A stretch of 47,583 nt of DNA from JANXYY01 sp035530875 (GTDB taxonomy: Bacteria > Actinomycetota > Actinomycetes > Nanopelagicales > Nanopelagicaceae). The notes beneath the pieces were generated by a model that worked only from the letters and a program-made list of their open reading frames with translations, made no database searches and was not told where the DNA came from. Made by a program: the position numbers and the translations under genes. Shown in pieces: positions 15,773 through 25,907 of this stretch; positions within the stretch are counted from its first letter, which is position 1, and each line of letters starts with the position of its first letter. The stretch lies in the NCBI GenBank assembly GCA_035530875.1, contig DATKUB010000023.1, forward strand, positions 1 through 47,583, written 5' to 3'.

Positions 15773-17067
15773 AGCTAACCCCGGTTCTTTCGGCGAATTG
15801 GAATCAAGCTGATTCATTTACTCTGGACGCTTATCGTCGCAATGGCGGTTACATCGCTTCTGCAAAAGCTTTTGCAATGGACCCGGATGCGGTTATCGCT
15901 TTAATCAAGGAGTCGGGTCTACGCGGAAGAGGTGGGGCCGGCTTCCCAACTGGAATGAAATGGTCTTTCATCCCACAGGGCGACGGCAAACCTCACTACC
16001 TAGTCGTCAACGCCGACGAGTCGGAGCCTGGAACCTGCAAGGATATGCCGCTCCTGCTAGCCAACCCACACGTCCTAATCGAGGGCATGATCATCGCCTC
16101 TTACGCGATTCGCTCCAACCACGCTTTCATCTATGTTCGTGGCGAAGTTGTTCACGTTGTACGCAGACTCCAGCAAGCAGTGGCAGATGCTTATGTGGCC
16201 GGATTACTTGGCACAAATATTGACGGCAAGGGGTTCGACCTCGACTTGGTGGTGCATGCCGGAGCTGGCGCCTATATCTGCGGCGAAGAAACCGCACTCC
16301 TCGATTCCCTGGAAGGGTTTAGAGGGCAACCTCGCCTCCGGCCTCCGTTTCCGGCAATCGCCGGGCTCTATGCCTGCCCTACGGTCGTGAACAACGTCGA
16401 GTCAATCGCTTCGGTGCCCGCAATCATCAACCGCGGAGCCGAGTGGTTTGGCTCAATGGGGACCGAGAAAAGTAAGGGCTTTACTCTCTACTCACTCTCT
16501 GGCCATGTGAAGCGCCCTGGACAATACGAGGCTCCACTTGGGATAACGCTTCGCGAGTTGCTGGAACTTACCGGCGGGATCCGCGAAGGTCACACCTTGA
16601 AATTCTGGACACCAGGCGGATCATCCACGCCTCTGCTCACGGCCGAGCATTTGGATATTCCCCTCGACTACGAAGGTGTAGCTGGAGCTGGCTCCATGCT
16701 CGGCACTAAAGCACTTCAGATCTTCGATGAAACAACATGCGTGGTCCGTGCAGTCCTGCGCTGGACTGAATTCTATAAGCACGAATCTTGTGGAAAGTGC
16801 ACTCCTTGTCGAGAAGGCACTTACTGGCTAGTTCAGATTTTGAGGGATCTTGAATCCGGTCAGGGCAGCGCGGCAGATCTTGAAAAGCTCCTCGATATCT
16901 GCGAAAACATTTTTGGTCGAGCCTTCTGCGCACTTGGCGATGGCGCTACAAGTCCTATCGTCTCGTCGATCAAATACTTCCGATCCGAATACATCGCCCA
17001 CCTTGATGCCGGTCAATGCCCATTTGATCCGGTTGCTTCAACTCTCTTTGCAGGAGTAAACGCCTGA
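15769..17067 (+). CDS. nuoF: NADH-quinone oxidoreductase subunit F
   Basis: A 432-aa 51-kDa-type subunit that oxidises NADH through FMN and cluster N3. The nucleotide/FMN site is GLRGRGGAGFPTGMKW, with NADESEPGTCKD and GAYICGEETALLDSLEG. The cluster ligands are ESCGKCTPCREGT and the later RAFCALGDGA. Its presence, with NuoE and NuoG, shows a full NADH-oxidising complex I rather than a ferredoxin-only type. Confidence 0.97.
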   Translation: MKLTPVLSANWNQADSFTLDAYRRNGGYIASAKAFAMDPDAVIALIKESGLRGRGGAGFPTGMKWSFIPQGDGKPHYLVVNADESEPGTCKDMPLLLANPHVLIEGMIIASYAIRSNHAFIYVRGEVVHVVRRLQQAVADAYVAGLLGTNIDGKGFDLDLVVHAGAGAYICGEETALLDSLEGFRGQPRLRPPFPAIAGLYACPTVVNNVESIASVPAIINRGAEWFGSMGTEKSKGFTLYSLSGHVKRPGQYEAPLGITLRELLELTGGIREGHTLKFWTPGGSSTPLLTAEHLDIPLDYEGVAGAGSMLGTKALQIFDETTCVVRAVLRWTEFYKHESCGKCTPCREGTYWLVQILRDLESGQGSAADLEKLLDICENIFGRAFCALGDGATSPIVSSIKYFRSEYIAHLDAGQCPFDPVASTLFAGVNA

Positions 17068-19427
17068 TGACAATCACGAACAACACCGAAACTGGCGTGA
17101 CTCCGGTCGAAATGGTCACCGCGGTTATTGATGGCTTCGAAGTTTCTGTGCCCAAGGGCACCCTGATCATTCGGGCGGCAGAGTCGATCGGCATTCAGAT
17201 CCCGCGCTTCTGCGACCACCCATTGTTGGCGCCGGTTGGGGCGTGCCGGCAGTGTCTAGTGGAAGTAGAGATTAACGGGAGAGCCTTTCCAAAACCACAG
17301 GCCTCATGCACCATGCCGGTTGAGCCGAACATGATCGTAAAGACGCAACTCACTTCTCCGGTTGCCGAAAAGGCACAGCGCGGAAATATGGAATTCCTAC
17401 TCATCAACCACCCGCTCGACTGCCCAGTGTGCGATAAAGGTGGTGAATGCCCGCTCCAGAATCAATCGATGAGTTCTGGGGATGCGGTATCTCGATTTGA
17501 TGGCACCAAGCGAACCTTCCTTAAGCCGATCAATATTTCATCGCAAGTTCTTCTCGACCGCGAACGCTGCATCCTGTGCGCTCGCTGTACGAGATTCTCT
17601 GATCAGATAGCCGGCGATCCGTTTATCACCCTCAACGAACGTGGCGCTTTGCAGCAAGTTGGAATCTACGAAAAAGATCCGTTTGAGTCTTATTTCTCAG
17701 GTAACACCGTGCAGATCTGTCCGGTTGGCGCTCTCACGGGAGCCTCTTATCGATTCCGCTCCAGGCCGTTTGATCTGGTCTCCACCTCTACAGTTTGCGA
17801 GCACTGTGCATCAGGTTGTGCGATGCGTACCGATGTTCGCCGATCTACCGTGCTGCGACGTCTCGCAGGCGACGATCCGGCCGTAAACGAAGAGTGGAAC
17901 TGCGACAAGGGTCGCTGGGCTTTCACCTACGCGGCGGCACAGGATCGACTCACGACGCCATTGGTTCGAGATGAAATAACCGGCGAATTGGTCAAAGCGT
18001 CTTGGCCGGAAGCGATCGCGATAGCAGCTGCTGGCTTGTCTACAGGACGAGCGGCAGTTCTTGTCGGCGGACGTTCAACTTTGGAAGATGCCTACGCCTA
18101 TCAGAAGTTCGCGAGAGTGGCTCTTGGTACCAACGACATTGATTTTCGATCTCGCCCAATCTCGACCGAGGAAAGTGCTTTCCTGGCCTCAACCATTGTG
18201 AGTTCAACTGTTTCGAATGCCGACATTGATTCAGCCGACACCGTGTTGCTGATTTCCTTTGAAGCTGAAGAAGAGTCGCCAATTGTTTTCCTTCGGATTA
18301 GAAAACAGGTCAAAAAGCGCGGACTTAAAGTCGCGACGATTGCGCCATACCTCAGTCGCGGAGCCGAGAAGCTAGAAGCGAACTTATTTCATTCGATTGC
18401 CGCTGTTGACACTCAACTAACCGCGCGGAGTCTCATTCTGGTTGGCGAGCGGGCAACTCTCACGCAAGGTCTTCTAAGTAGAGCACTTGAGTTGGCCAAA
18501 TCGACAGGTGCGAAAATAGCTTGGGTTCCGCGCCGAGCTGGCGAACGGGGATCTCTCGAAGCTGGCGCAATTGGGAACCTGCTGCCTCTCGGTCGTCCCG
18601 TGGTTGATGCCGCTGCTCGCGTCGACGTCGCTGCGGCCTGGGGAGTTGCCTCGATTCCAGCAGAACCCGGTCGCGATACCGATGAAATTCTCCAAGGCGC
18701 TAAGGATGGTCAAATAGCAGCGCTGTTGGTGGGCGCAGTAGATCCATTTGATCTGGCAGAACCGTCATTAGCGTTAGCCGCACTTGAAACCGCGTTTGTT
18801 GTCTCACTTGAACTTCGCGAGAGCGAGGTAACCCGTCGAGCCAATGTGGTCTTTCCCGTCGCTTCTGTGACAGAGAAGTCGGGCACATTCCTTAACTGGG
18901 AAGGTCGTGAGCGCAATTTCGATCAAGTGTTGGCTGGCGCAACACGCTTGGGCGATCTAAGGGTCTTGACGATGCTCGCTGAAGCGCTTGAAGCTCCCTT
19001 GAAACTTCATGATGTTGCTGCCGCTAAGACCGAATTGAATGCTCTGGGTACCTGGGATGGTGCTCGAGCGCAGAGCGTAAGCCATGAAGCTGGAACTCAA
19101 CGTGCTCCAGAAGCGGGAGAGGCAGTGCTTGCTTCATGGCGCATGCTTTTGGACGCTGGGTCGCTACAAGATGGCGAAGCAAATTTGGCGGGAACCGCAC
19201 GGCGCGCCCTTGCCCGGCTATCGGCGAAGACTGCGGCTGAAGTTGGCATCCAAGATGGTGGCCTGTTGCTAGTCACCACTGATTCAGGCTCGATTTCAAT
19301 CCCTTTTGAAATAACGGACATGCCTGATCGAGTCGTGTGGCTCCCTGAAAATTCAACGGGCTCCCAGATTCGAAGGTCCCTTGCCGTAACAAGTGGAGCA
19401 GTCGTTCGAATCGGAGGTGGCGCGTGA
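17067..19427 (+). CDS. nuoG: NADH-quinone oxidoreductase subunit G
   Basis: A 786-aa 75-kDa-type subunit carrying several clusters. The N-terminal [2Fe-2S] cysteines lie in RFCDHPLLAPVGACRQCLVE; then LDCPVCDKGGECPLQNQ and ERCILCARCTRFSDQIAGD bind [4Fe-4S] clusters. STVCEHCASGC with the later NCDKGRW matches the extra N7 cluster found in only some bacteria. The rest is a molybdopterin-oxidoreductase-like domain that has lost its cofactor. The TGA overlaps the nuoH GTG. Confidence 0.96.
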   Translation: MTITNNTETGVTPVEMVTAVIDGFEVSVPKGTLIIRAAESIGIQIPRFCDHPLLAPVGACRQCLVEVEINGRAFPKPQASCTMPVEPNMIVKTQLTSPVAEKAQRGNMEFLLINHPLDCPVCDKGGECPLQNQSMSSGDAVSRFDGTKRTFLKPINISSQVLLDRERCILCARCTRFSDQIAGDPFITLNERGALQQVGIYEKDPFESYFSGNTVQICPVGALTGASYRFRSRPFDLVSTSTVCEHCASGCAMRTDVRRSTVLRRLAGDDPAVNEEWNCDKGRWAFTYAAAQDRLTTPLVRDEITGELVKASWPEAIAIAAAGLSTGRAAVLVGGRSTLEDAYAYQKFARVALGTNDIDFRSRPISTEESAFLASTIVSSTVSNADIDSADTVLLISFEAEEESPIVFLRIRKQVKKRGLKVATIAPYLSRGAEKLEANLFHSIAAVDTQLTARSLILVGERATLTQGLLSRALELAKSTGAKIAWVPRRAGERGSLEAGAIGNLLPLGRPVVDAAARVDVAAAWGVASIPAEPGRDTDEILQGAKDGQIAALLVGAVDPFDLAEPSLALAALETAFVVSLELRESEVTRRANVVFPVASVTEKSGTFLNWEGRERNFDQVLAGATRLGDLRVLTMLAEALEAPLKLHDVAAAKTELNALGTWDGARAQSVSHEAGTQRAPEAGEAVLASWRMLLDAGSLQDGEANLAGTARRALARLSAKTAAEVGIQDGGLLLVTTDSGSISIPFEITDMPDRVVWLPENSTGSQIRRSLAVTSGAVVRIGGGA

Positions 19428-20737
19428 TCCGCCAATCTGTGTCCGTAACCGCTGACCTTCTGGGCAATGATCCAGGCTGGCTAATTCTGGTTAAAGCACT
19501 ACTTATATTTGTCTTTCTGGTTCTTATGGTCTTGATGGCGATCTGGGGCGAACGACGCGTGGTCGCCAGGATGCAAATGCGGCTCGGACCAAACCGGGTT
19601 GGTCCTTTCGGTCTCATCCAGGGTCTGGCTGATGGCGTGAAACTTGCTCTTAAGGAAGACATAATTCCAAAGGCGGCCGATCGAATCGTATTTGTGCTCG
19701 CTCCAATAATTTCGGCAACTACCTGCTTCATGTCTTTCGCCGTAATTCCAATGACCGGGCAAGTATCTATTTTCGGGCATAAGACGGCTTTTCAACTGAC
19801 CGATTTATCGGTCGGCGTTCTTTACATTCTCGCAATCGCATCAGTCGGTGTGTATGGGATCGTTCTTGCTGGTTGGTCTTCGGGCTCTACCTATCCACTA
19901 CTTGGTGCACTTCGTTCGAGTGCACAGGTGATTTCATACGAAGTGGCGATGGGCCTATCCCTAGTCGCGGTATTCCTCTACTCGGGGTCAATGTCCACCT
20001 CACAGATCGTGGCCAGCCAAGACCAATGGTGGTACGTCATTGTCTTGTTCCCATCTTTCGTGATTTACACAATTTCGATGGTGGGGGAGACGAACCGCGC
20101 GCCTTTTGATTTGGCTGAAGCGGAGGGCGAGTTGGTCGGTGGCTTCCACACGGAATACTCGTCGCTCAAGTTCGCGCTTTTCTTCCTTGCCGAATACGTG
20201 AATGTTCTTACTGTGTCAGCGTTGGCTACGACACTCTTCTTGGGTGGATATCGCGCCCTTCCTGGTCTTGGTTTCACCGAAAGTTGGCTTGGTGGTTGGT
20301 TCACCTTCGTCTGGTTTTTGGCCAAGCTGATTGCTTTCTTCTTCTTCTTTATCTGGTTGCGCGGGACCTTGCCGAGGCTGCGTTATGACCAATTCATGAA
20401 ATTTGGTTGGAAGATACTGATCCCAGTTTCCCTCGTCTGGACGCTCGTGGTCGCAACGCTTCGGGCCCTGTCTTTGCGCGGAGATTCGCGCTCAGTGATT
20501 GTGGGTTTCACTGCCGGTGTGGTGCTCGTTCTGGTGCTAGTGGCCTCGGGCTTTGAATCGGCAAAAAAAGTGCGGGAGGCGCGGCTCAATGCCGAGGTCG
20601 CTGAAACACCGCATTTTGCGGTACCAAAACTGCCAATTAGCGTCTCGACCCAAGTAGTGCCAGCGGCGCCAAGCCATTCCGATCTGCCTGACGGTCAGCA
20701 TGGAGACTCAATGGAAAACCAGGAGACCAACCGATGA
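19424..20737 (+). CDS. nuoH: NADH-quinone oxidoreductase subunit H
   Basis: A 437-aa membrane subunit that joins the peripheral arm to the membrane arm and lines the quinone tunnel. Motifs are ERRVVARMQMRLGPNRVGP, IQGLADGVKLALKED and GETNRAPFDLAEAEGELVGG followed by FHTEYSSLKFALFFLAEY. The family core is about 330-350 aa; here about 65 extra residues follow the last helix, Pro/Ser-rich and polar. The GTG start overlaps the nuoG stop and the TGA overlaps the nuoI ATG. Confidence 0.97.
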   Translation: MIRQSVSVTADLLGNDPGWLILVKALLIFVFLVLMVLMAIWGERRVVARMQMRLGPNRVGPFGLIQGLADGVKLALKEDIIPKAADRIVFVLAPIISATTCFMSFAVIPMTGQVSIFGHKTAFQLTDLSVGVLYILAIASVGVYGIVLAGWSSGSTYPLLGALRSSAQVISYEVAMGLSLVAVFLYSGSMSTSQIVASQDQWWYVIVLFPSFVIYTISMVGETNRAPFDLAEAEGELVGGFHTEYSSLKFALFFLAEYVNVLTVSALATTLFLGGYRALPGLGFTESWLGGWFTFVWFLAKLIAFFFFFIWLRGTLPRLRYDQFMKFGWKILIPVSLVWTLVVATLRALSLRGDSRSVIVGFTAGVVLVLVLVASGFESAKKVREARLNAEVAETPHFAVPKLPISVSTQVVPAAPSHSDLPDGQHGDSMENQETNR

Positions 20738-21381
20738 CTGACGACTTCGCAATCAATGACGAACTCATAAGACGCCCAGAGCCAACTATCGAAACGGCCG
20801 AGGAAGAATCTGAAGAAGTGCCTAATGAAGGCGCCGCATCCTTAGCCACGCAGTCTCGCGGCTTTGGCGTCACTTTTGCGACAATGTTCAAGAAAACTGG
20901 TACTGAACAGTATCCAGAAGAGAAGGTTCCTACTGCGCCCAGGTTCCATGGCCGTCACCAACTAAATCACCACCCTGATGGGCTGGAGAAATGCATCGGC
21001 TGCGAACTATGCGCGTGGGCTTGTCCTGCCGACGCCATCTATGTCGAGGGCGCCCCGAACACTGAAGAGGATCGGCATTCGCCAGGCGAGCGATACGGTC
21101 GCGTTTATCAAATTAACTATTTGCGTTGCATTTTCTGCGGCCTATGCATTGAGGCCTGCCCAACACGCGCCCTCACTATGACCAACGAGTATGAACTTGC
21201 CGACGACCTTCGTGACAAGTTGATCTACGAGAAGGAAGATCTTCTAGCTCCACTCAGAGTTGGGATGGTCGCGGCGCCACATCCAATGTATCCAGGTACT
21301 GACGACACCGACTACTACCGTGGAAACGTCACCGGGGCCGATTCCTCTCAAGGTGAAATCATTGGCGAGGTCGCTCCATGA
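20734..21381 (+). CDS. nuoI: NADH-quinone oxidoreductase subunit I
   Basis: A 215-aa ferredoxin-like subunit carrying clusters N6a and N6b. The two motifs are CIGCELCAWACPADAIYVEG and CIFCGLCIEACPTRALTMT, each CxxCxxCxxxC(P). FGVTFATMFKKTGTEQYPEE is the membrane-contacting helix. About 45 acidic residues precede it (ETAEEESEEVPNEG), an N-terminal extension not found in the E. coli protein. ATG overlaps the nuoH stop. Confidence 0.96.
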   Translation: MTDDFAINDELIRRPEPTIETAEEESEEVPNEGAASLATQSRGFGVTFATMFKKTGTEQYPEEKVPTAPRFHGRHQLNHHPDGLEKCIGCELCAWACPADAIYVEGAPNTEEDRHSPGERYGRVYQINYLRCIFCGLCIEACPTRALTMTNEYELADDLRDKLIYEKEDLLAPLRVGMVAAPHPMYPGTDDTDYYRGNVTGADSSQGEIIGEVAP

Positions 21382-22178
21382 ACACTCTCGCGTTAACTGC
21401 AGGTGTGACCGGTACGCCAGAGGCAGTACTTTTCTGGATCTTGGCGCCATTGAGCGTTCTGGCTGCATTCGGAATGGTGTTGGCCAAGAAGGCGGTGCAC
21501 AGCGCCCTTTTTCTGGCCTACATAATGATCAGCCTGGCGATCTTCTATATGGCCCAGGATGCGCCTTTCCTCGGCATTGTTCAGATCGTTGTCTATACCG
21601 GTGCAGTCATGATGCTCTTCTTGTTTATCTTGATGCTCGTTGGTGTAGATAGTTCCGACTCCTTGGTTGAAACCATCCGTGGACAACGGCTCGCTGCAAT
21701 CCTGATCGGGTTGGGGCTTGGTGTACTGCTTGTTGGCGGACTTGGCCACGCACTTTCGGGATCTGTGCAGAGTCCAGCGGTCGGCCTTGATACAGCCAAT
21801 ATCGACGGAAATGTTCAAGGGCTCGCCGCTCTTCTTTTCAGTCGATATGTCTGGGCATTCGAAGTCGTATCGGCTCTTCTGGTGACTGCTGCACTCGGTG
21901 CAATGGTTCTCGGTCACCGAGAGCGCACGACGCCGCGTCGAACCCAGCGGCAACTTTCACAGGACCGTTTCCAAGAAGGAAGTCAGCTTCCGGGCTCAAC
22001 GCTGCCAAACCCTGGTGTGTTCTCCCGGCACAATGCGGTCGATGTTCCGGCTCTACTACCCGACGGGACGCCGGCTCCCTCTTCGGTCTCCAGGGTCATC
22101 AAGGCCCGTGGTGGCGTACTTCCCCCCGATTCCTTCGAGTTGAAGCCGGAGAGTGAGGAGTCAGATGAATCCCGCTAA
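21378..22178 (+). CDS. nuoJ: NADH-quinone oxidoreductase subunit J
   Basis: A 266-aa membrane-arm subunit with five helices. FGMVLAKKAVHSALFLAYIM and IVQIVVYTGAVMMLFLFILM (the conserved helix with a pi-bulge in the family) identify it. About 85 residues after the last helix form a long polar tail (from GHRERTTPRRTQ), longer than in E. coli. ATG overlaps the nuoI TGA; the end overlaps the nuoK start by 14 bp. Confidence 0.94.
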   Translation: MNTLALTAGVTGTPEAVLFWILAPLSVLAAFGMVLAKKAVHSALFLAYIMISLAIFYMAQDAPFLGIVQIVVYTGAVMMLFLFILMLVGVDSSDSLVETIRGQRLAAILIGLGLGVLLVGGLGHALSGSVQSPAVGLDTANIDGNVQGLAALLFSRYVWAFEVVSALLVTAALGAMVLGHRERTTPRRTQRQLSQDRFQEGSQLPGSTLPNPGVFSRHNAVDVPALLPDGTPAPSSVSRVIKARGGVLPPDSFELKPESEESDESR

Positions 22179-22464
22179 CTATCTATTTGTTTCGGCTCTG
22201 CTCTTTACGATAGGAGCGATCGGTGTGTTGACTCGCCGAAACTCGATCGTAATTTTTATGTGCATTGAACTCATGCTTAATGCCGCAAACCTTAGTTTCG
22301 TCACCTTTGCGCGGATTCAGGGCAACCTAGATGGTCAGGTGATCGCTTTCTTCACCATGGTGGTTGCTGCCTGCGAAGTAGTGGTGGGCCTGGCAATTAT
22401 TGTTTCCATTTACCGATCTCGTCGTTCGGCCTCGGTCGATGACGTCAACCTACTCAAGTTCTAA
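22165..22464 (+). CDS. nuoK: NADH-quinone oxidoreductase subunit K
   Basis: A 99-aa three-helix antiporter-like subunit (MrpC-related). ATG 22165 was chosen over GTG 22153 because it gives the usual length, begins MNPANYLFVSALLFTIGAIG and is preceded by GAGGAG at the right distance. Conserved glutamates in the second and third helices lie in IVIFMCIELMLNAANLSFV and VVAACEVVVGLAI. It overlaps nuoJ by 14 bp. Confidence 0.95.
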   Translation: MNPANYLFVSALLFTIGAIGVLTRRNSIVIFMCIELMLNAANLSFVTFARIQGNLDGQVIAFFTMVVAACEVVVGLAIIVSIYRSRRSASVDDVNLLKF

Positions 22465-22473
22465 GGACACGCC

Positions 22474-24390
22474 GTGGATTCTGCACACGCTCTTGCCGCC
22501 GGGAGTAGTTCGCTCCTGGTCTGGCTGATTGCGCTGCCCGCGCTTGGCGCTGCGATCCTACTTCTGGGTGGACATCGCACGGATAAGTGGGGGCACCTAC
22601 TTGCGACAGCGCTGTCCGGCGGCTCATTCGTAGTTGGTGTTGTAGAACTTGTGAAGATGCTCGGACGCAGTGGCGACCAGAGAGGTGTCTCACAGACTCT
22701 ATTCACTTGGATAAGTGTCGGGAATTTTCATGTTGAGGCAGGGCTTTTGTTGGACCAACTCTCAATCTGCTTCGTGCTATTGATAACCGGAGTTGGAACG
22801 CTGATCCACATCTATTCCATCAGCTATATGGAACACGACGTTGATCGCCGACGATTTTTTGCGTACCTGAACTTCTTTATTGCTGCGATGCTGCTGCTAG
22901 TTCTCGGCAATTCCTACTTGAACTTATATGTGGGCTGGGAAGGTGTCGGCCTGGCTTCTTATCTCTTGATTGGATTCTGGAACCAGAAACCTGCTTATGC
23001 GACTGCTGCAAAAAAGGCGTTTATAGCCAACCGCGTCGGTGACTTTGGACTTTCAATTGCGATCATGATTGCCTTTACCTCGTTCGGATCTGTTTCATTC
23101 GACGGCGTTGCGGCTGGAGCCGGCAAGATTCATAACGGCGCCCTAACCGCAATGGGAGCCATGCTCCTGCTGGCTGCAGCTGGAAAATCTGCACAATTCC
23201 CCTTGCAATCTTGGCTCGGCGATGCCATGGCTGGCCCTACGCCCGTTTCGGCTCTGATCCACGCTGCAACCATGGTTACAGCTGGCGTTTACCTGATAGT
23301 TCGCTCCAACTTTGTCTTTGACCATGCCCCAACTGCCCGTCTACTGGTGATAATCGTCGGAGTCATCACGCTTCTCTTCGGTGCGATTATCGGTACCGCG
23401 AAAGATGACATCAAAAAGGCGCTTGCCGCCTCCACGATGTCTCAAATCGGTTACATGATTCTCGCCGCAGGACTGGGACCTGCTGGCTACGCCTTTGCGA
23501 TCATGCACCTGCTCACACACGGATTCTTTAAGGCTGGGATGTTCCTTGGCGCAGGATCGGTCATGCATGGAATGAATGACGAAGTCGATATGCGAAAGTA
23601 CGGGGGACTCCGAAAATTTATGCCGGCGACATTTGTTACGTTCGGATTGGGGTACCTAGCAATTATCGGTGTTCCACCTTTCGCCGGCTTTTATTCGAAG
23701 GACAAAATTATTGAGGCTTCTTTCAATGCCGGCGGCGCTCGAGGCCTCGTCATCGGCTCAGCCGCGCTAATAGGTGCCGCTATTACAGCGTTCTACATGA
23801 CTCGCGTCATGATTATGACCTTCTTCGGCAAAGCTCGATGGAGCCAGGGAACTCATCCACACGAATCCGGGAAATTGATGGTCATTCCGATGGCGATCCT
23901 TGCTATTGGCTCGGTCGGTGCAGGCGCCTTGCTCGCCGTCGGTTCGTCTCTGCGGAATTGGCTTGAGCCGGTTGTGAGCCCAGGCTTTGTGGAGCCTCCA
24001 TCTCGATTAGCGCCAATGCTGATCTCGGCACTAGCGATCATTTCTGTTCTAGTCGGCGCTGGAATGGCATATCTGCAGTACGTTCGAACCCCCATTCCAG
24101 AAGTGGCGCCAACAAATGTTTCGGTCTTTACCCGGGCTGCCAGGCGCGATCTTTATCAAGATGCGTTTAATGAAGCGGTCCTTATGCGTCCCGGCCAGTA
24201 CTTAACACGAGCTCTGGTGTTCCTTGATCGGGTCTTCGTTGACGGGGCGGTCAATGGACTTGGCGCCCTCTTAGGCGGAGCGTCAGTGCGCATCCGTCGT
24301 TTGCAGACGGGATTTGCCCGAACTTATGCAATGTTCATTCTTGGTGGTGCGGCCATAGTGGTCGCCGCGATGTTGGCTGCGAGGCTCTGA
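22474..24390 (+). CDS. nuoL: NADH-quinone oxidoreductase subunit L
   Basis: A 638-aa proton-pumping antiporter-like subunit with the long lateral helix at its C-terminus. YLNLYVGWEGVGLASYLLIG contains the conserved glutamate; LQSWLGDAMAGPTPVSALIH and HAATMVTAGVYLIVR carry key lysine/histidine regions. GTG start 9 bp after nuoK. nuoM starts 4 bp after its stop. Confidence 0.97.
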   Translation: MDSAHALAAGSSSLLVWLIALPALGAAILLLGGHRTDKWGHLLATALSGGSFVVGVVELVKMLGRSGDQRGVSQTLFTWISVGNFHVEAGLLLDQLSICFVLLITGVGTLIHIYSISYMEHDVDRRRFFAYLNFFIAAMLLLVLGNSYLNLYVGWEGVGLASYLLIGFWNQKPAYATAAKKAFIANRVGDFGLSIAIMIAFTSFGSVSFDGVAAGAGKIHNGALTAMGAMLLLAAAGKSAQFPLQSWLGDAMAGPTPVSALIHAATMVTAGVYLIVRSNFVFDHAPTARLLVIIVGVITLLFGAIIGTAKDDIKKALAASTMSQIGYMILAAGLGPAGYAFAIMHLLTHGFFKAGMFLGAGSVMHGMNDEVDMRKYGGLRKFMPATFVTFGLGYLAIIGVPPFAGFYSKDKIIEASFNAGGARGLVIGSAALIGAAITAFYMTRVMIMTFFGKARWSQGTHPHESGKLMVIPMAILAIGSVGAGALLAVGSSLRNWLEPVVSPGFVEPPSRLAPMLISALAIISVLVGAGMAYLQYVRTPIPEVAPTNVSVFTRAARRDLYQDAFNEAVLMRPGQYLTRALVFLDRVFVDGAVNGLGALLGGASVRIRRLQTGFARTYAMFILGGAAIVVAAMLAARL

Positions 24391-24394
24391 CAAA

Positions 24395-25906
24395 ATGTTT
24401 CCTTGGCTAACAACACTCGGGCTCATTCCACTCGTAGGTTCGGCAGCTGTTGCCTTGCTTCCTAAGGGGCGCGACCTTCTCGCTAAGCAATTGGCATTAG
24501 GCGTAAGCCTACTTTCGCTCCTCATATCGCTTCTCATGCTGACAGGATTCAAAACCAACACCGGCACTCTTCAATTGGTCGAGTCGCATGACTGGATTTC
24601 TACCTTTGGCATCAAGTACGCAGTCGGTGTAGACGGAATTGCCTTGATGATGGTGCTGCTGGCAACAATCCTCGCGCCAATAGTGATTCTGGGATCCTGG
24701 AACGAAGCCGAGAACGGTCGCTTCAGCGTAAAGACTTTTTTTGCGCTGTTACTGATGCTTGAAACATTCATGGTCGGCGTTTTTTCTGCGACCGATGTCT
24801 TCCTTTTCTATGTCTTCTTCGAAGCCATGCTTATTCCGGTTTATTTCCTGATCGGATCGTTTGGTGGAGCCCAGCGTTCTTATGCGGCAGTGAAGTTCTT
24901 GCTTTATAGCCTTTTCGGCGGCCTGCTCATGTTGGCTGCGGTGATTGCCCTATATGTCATTTCGAAGGATCAATTGGGAGCCCCCACCTTTGACATAACT
25001 GCGTTGACAAAACTGCATTTCGGCGCCTTGACCGAGCGTTGGCTGTTTCTTGGATTCTTTATCGCCTTTGCGATCAAAGCTCCGCTTTGGCCATTTCACA
25101 CCTGGCTGCCAGATGCCGCATCTGCCGCAACGCCCGGCACCGCAGTGCTTCTTGTCGGCGTTCTGGACAAGGTCGGTACCTTCGGAATGCTCCGATACTG
25201 CCTTCCCCTGTTTCCAGGCGCAGCGAAATACTTCACTCCGTTGATCATCGTCCTTTCAGTGATAAGCGTGGTTTACGGCGCCCTACTGGCCATCGGTCAG
25301 ACCGATATAAAGCGCCTGATTGCATTTACCTCAATCTCGCACTTTGGGTTTATCACTCTTGGAATCTTCGCCATGACGAGCCAGGGCCAATCAGGTGCGA
25401 CTCTCTACATGGTTAATCATGGATTCTCTACGGCCGCGCTGTTCCTCATAGCCGGTTGGATGATCTCTCGACGGAACTCTTCGACGATTTCCGATTTCGG
25501 TGGACTTCAGCGAGTGACCCCAGTTATGGCTTGGACATTCTTTCTCGCTGGCCTGTCCGCCCTTGCGCTTCCAGGTATGTCCAGTTTCGTTAGTGAGTTC
25601 TTGGTTCTAGTTGGCACTTACACTCGCTACCCCTGGGCGGCGATTATTGCCACTGGCGGAATTATTCTTGCTGCCCTGTACGTGTTGATCTTAATTCAGC
25701 GCACCATGCATGGTCCGGTCACCGCTGGCAACGAGAATTTGCCAGACCTCACTTTGCGCGAAAAATTAGCGATTGCACCAGTAATTGCAATCATCATTTT
25801 CTTGGGTTTCTACCCAAAGCCAATTCTTGATGTCGTCAATCCGAGCGTCGCTCACACCATGCAAGTGGTGGGCGTAACTGACCCCGCGCCCACAGGAGGG
25901 AAGTGA
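24395..25906 (+). CDS. nuoM: NADH-quinone oxidoreductase subunit M
   Basis: A 503-aa antiporter-like proton-channel subunit. Hallmarks are YVFFEAMLIPVYFLIG with the pump glutamate, LWPFHTWLPDAASAATPGTA and VLDKVGTFGMLRY, then LIAFTSISHFGFITLGIF. ATG start; nuoN begins one base after its stop and is preceded by a GGAGGG ribosome site at the nuoM end. Confidence 0.97.
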   Translation: MFPWLTTLGLIPLVGSAAVALLPKGRDLLAKQLALGVSLLSLLISLLMLTGFKTNTGTLQLVESHDWISTFGIKYAVGVDGIALMMVLLATILAPIVILGSWNEAENGRFSVKTFFALLLMLETFMVGVFSATDVFLFYVFFEAMLIPVYFLIGSFGGAQRSYAAVKFLLYSLFGGLLMLAAVIALYVISKDQLGAPTFDITALTKLHFGALTERWLFLGFFIAFAIKAPLWPFHTWLPDAASAATPGTAVLLVGVLDKVGTFGMLRYCLPLFPGAAKYFTPLIIVLSVISVVYGALLAIGQTDIKRLIAFTSISHFGFITLGIFAMTSQGQSGATLYMVNHGFSTAALFLIAGWMISRRNSSTISDFGGLQRVTPVMAWTFFLAGLSALALPGMSSFVSEFLVLVGTYTRYPWAAIIATGGIILAALYVLILIQRTMHGPVTAGNENLPDLTLREKLAIAPVIAIIIFLGFYPKPILDVVNPSVAHTMQVVGVTDPAPTGGK

Positions 25907-25907
25907 G

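Noticed and set aside
21393..21953. Minus-strand open frame of 186 codons inside nuoJ
   Set aside because: Antisense to NuoJ helices and strongly His/Cys/Gln-rich; not protein-like.
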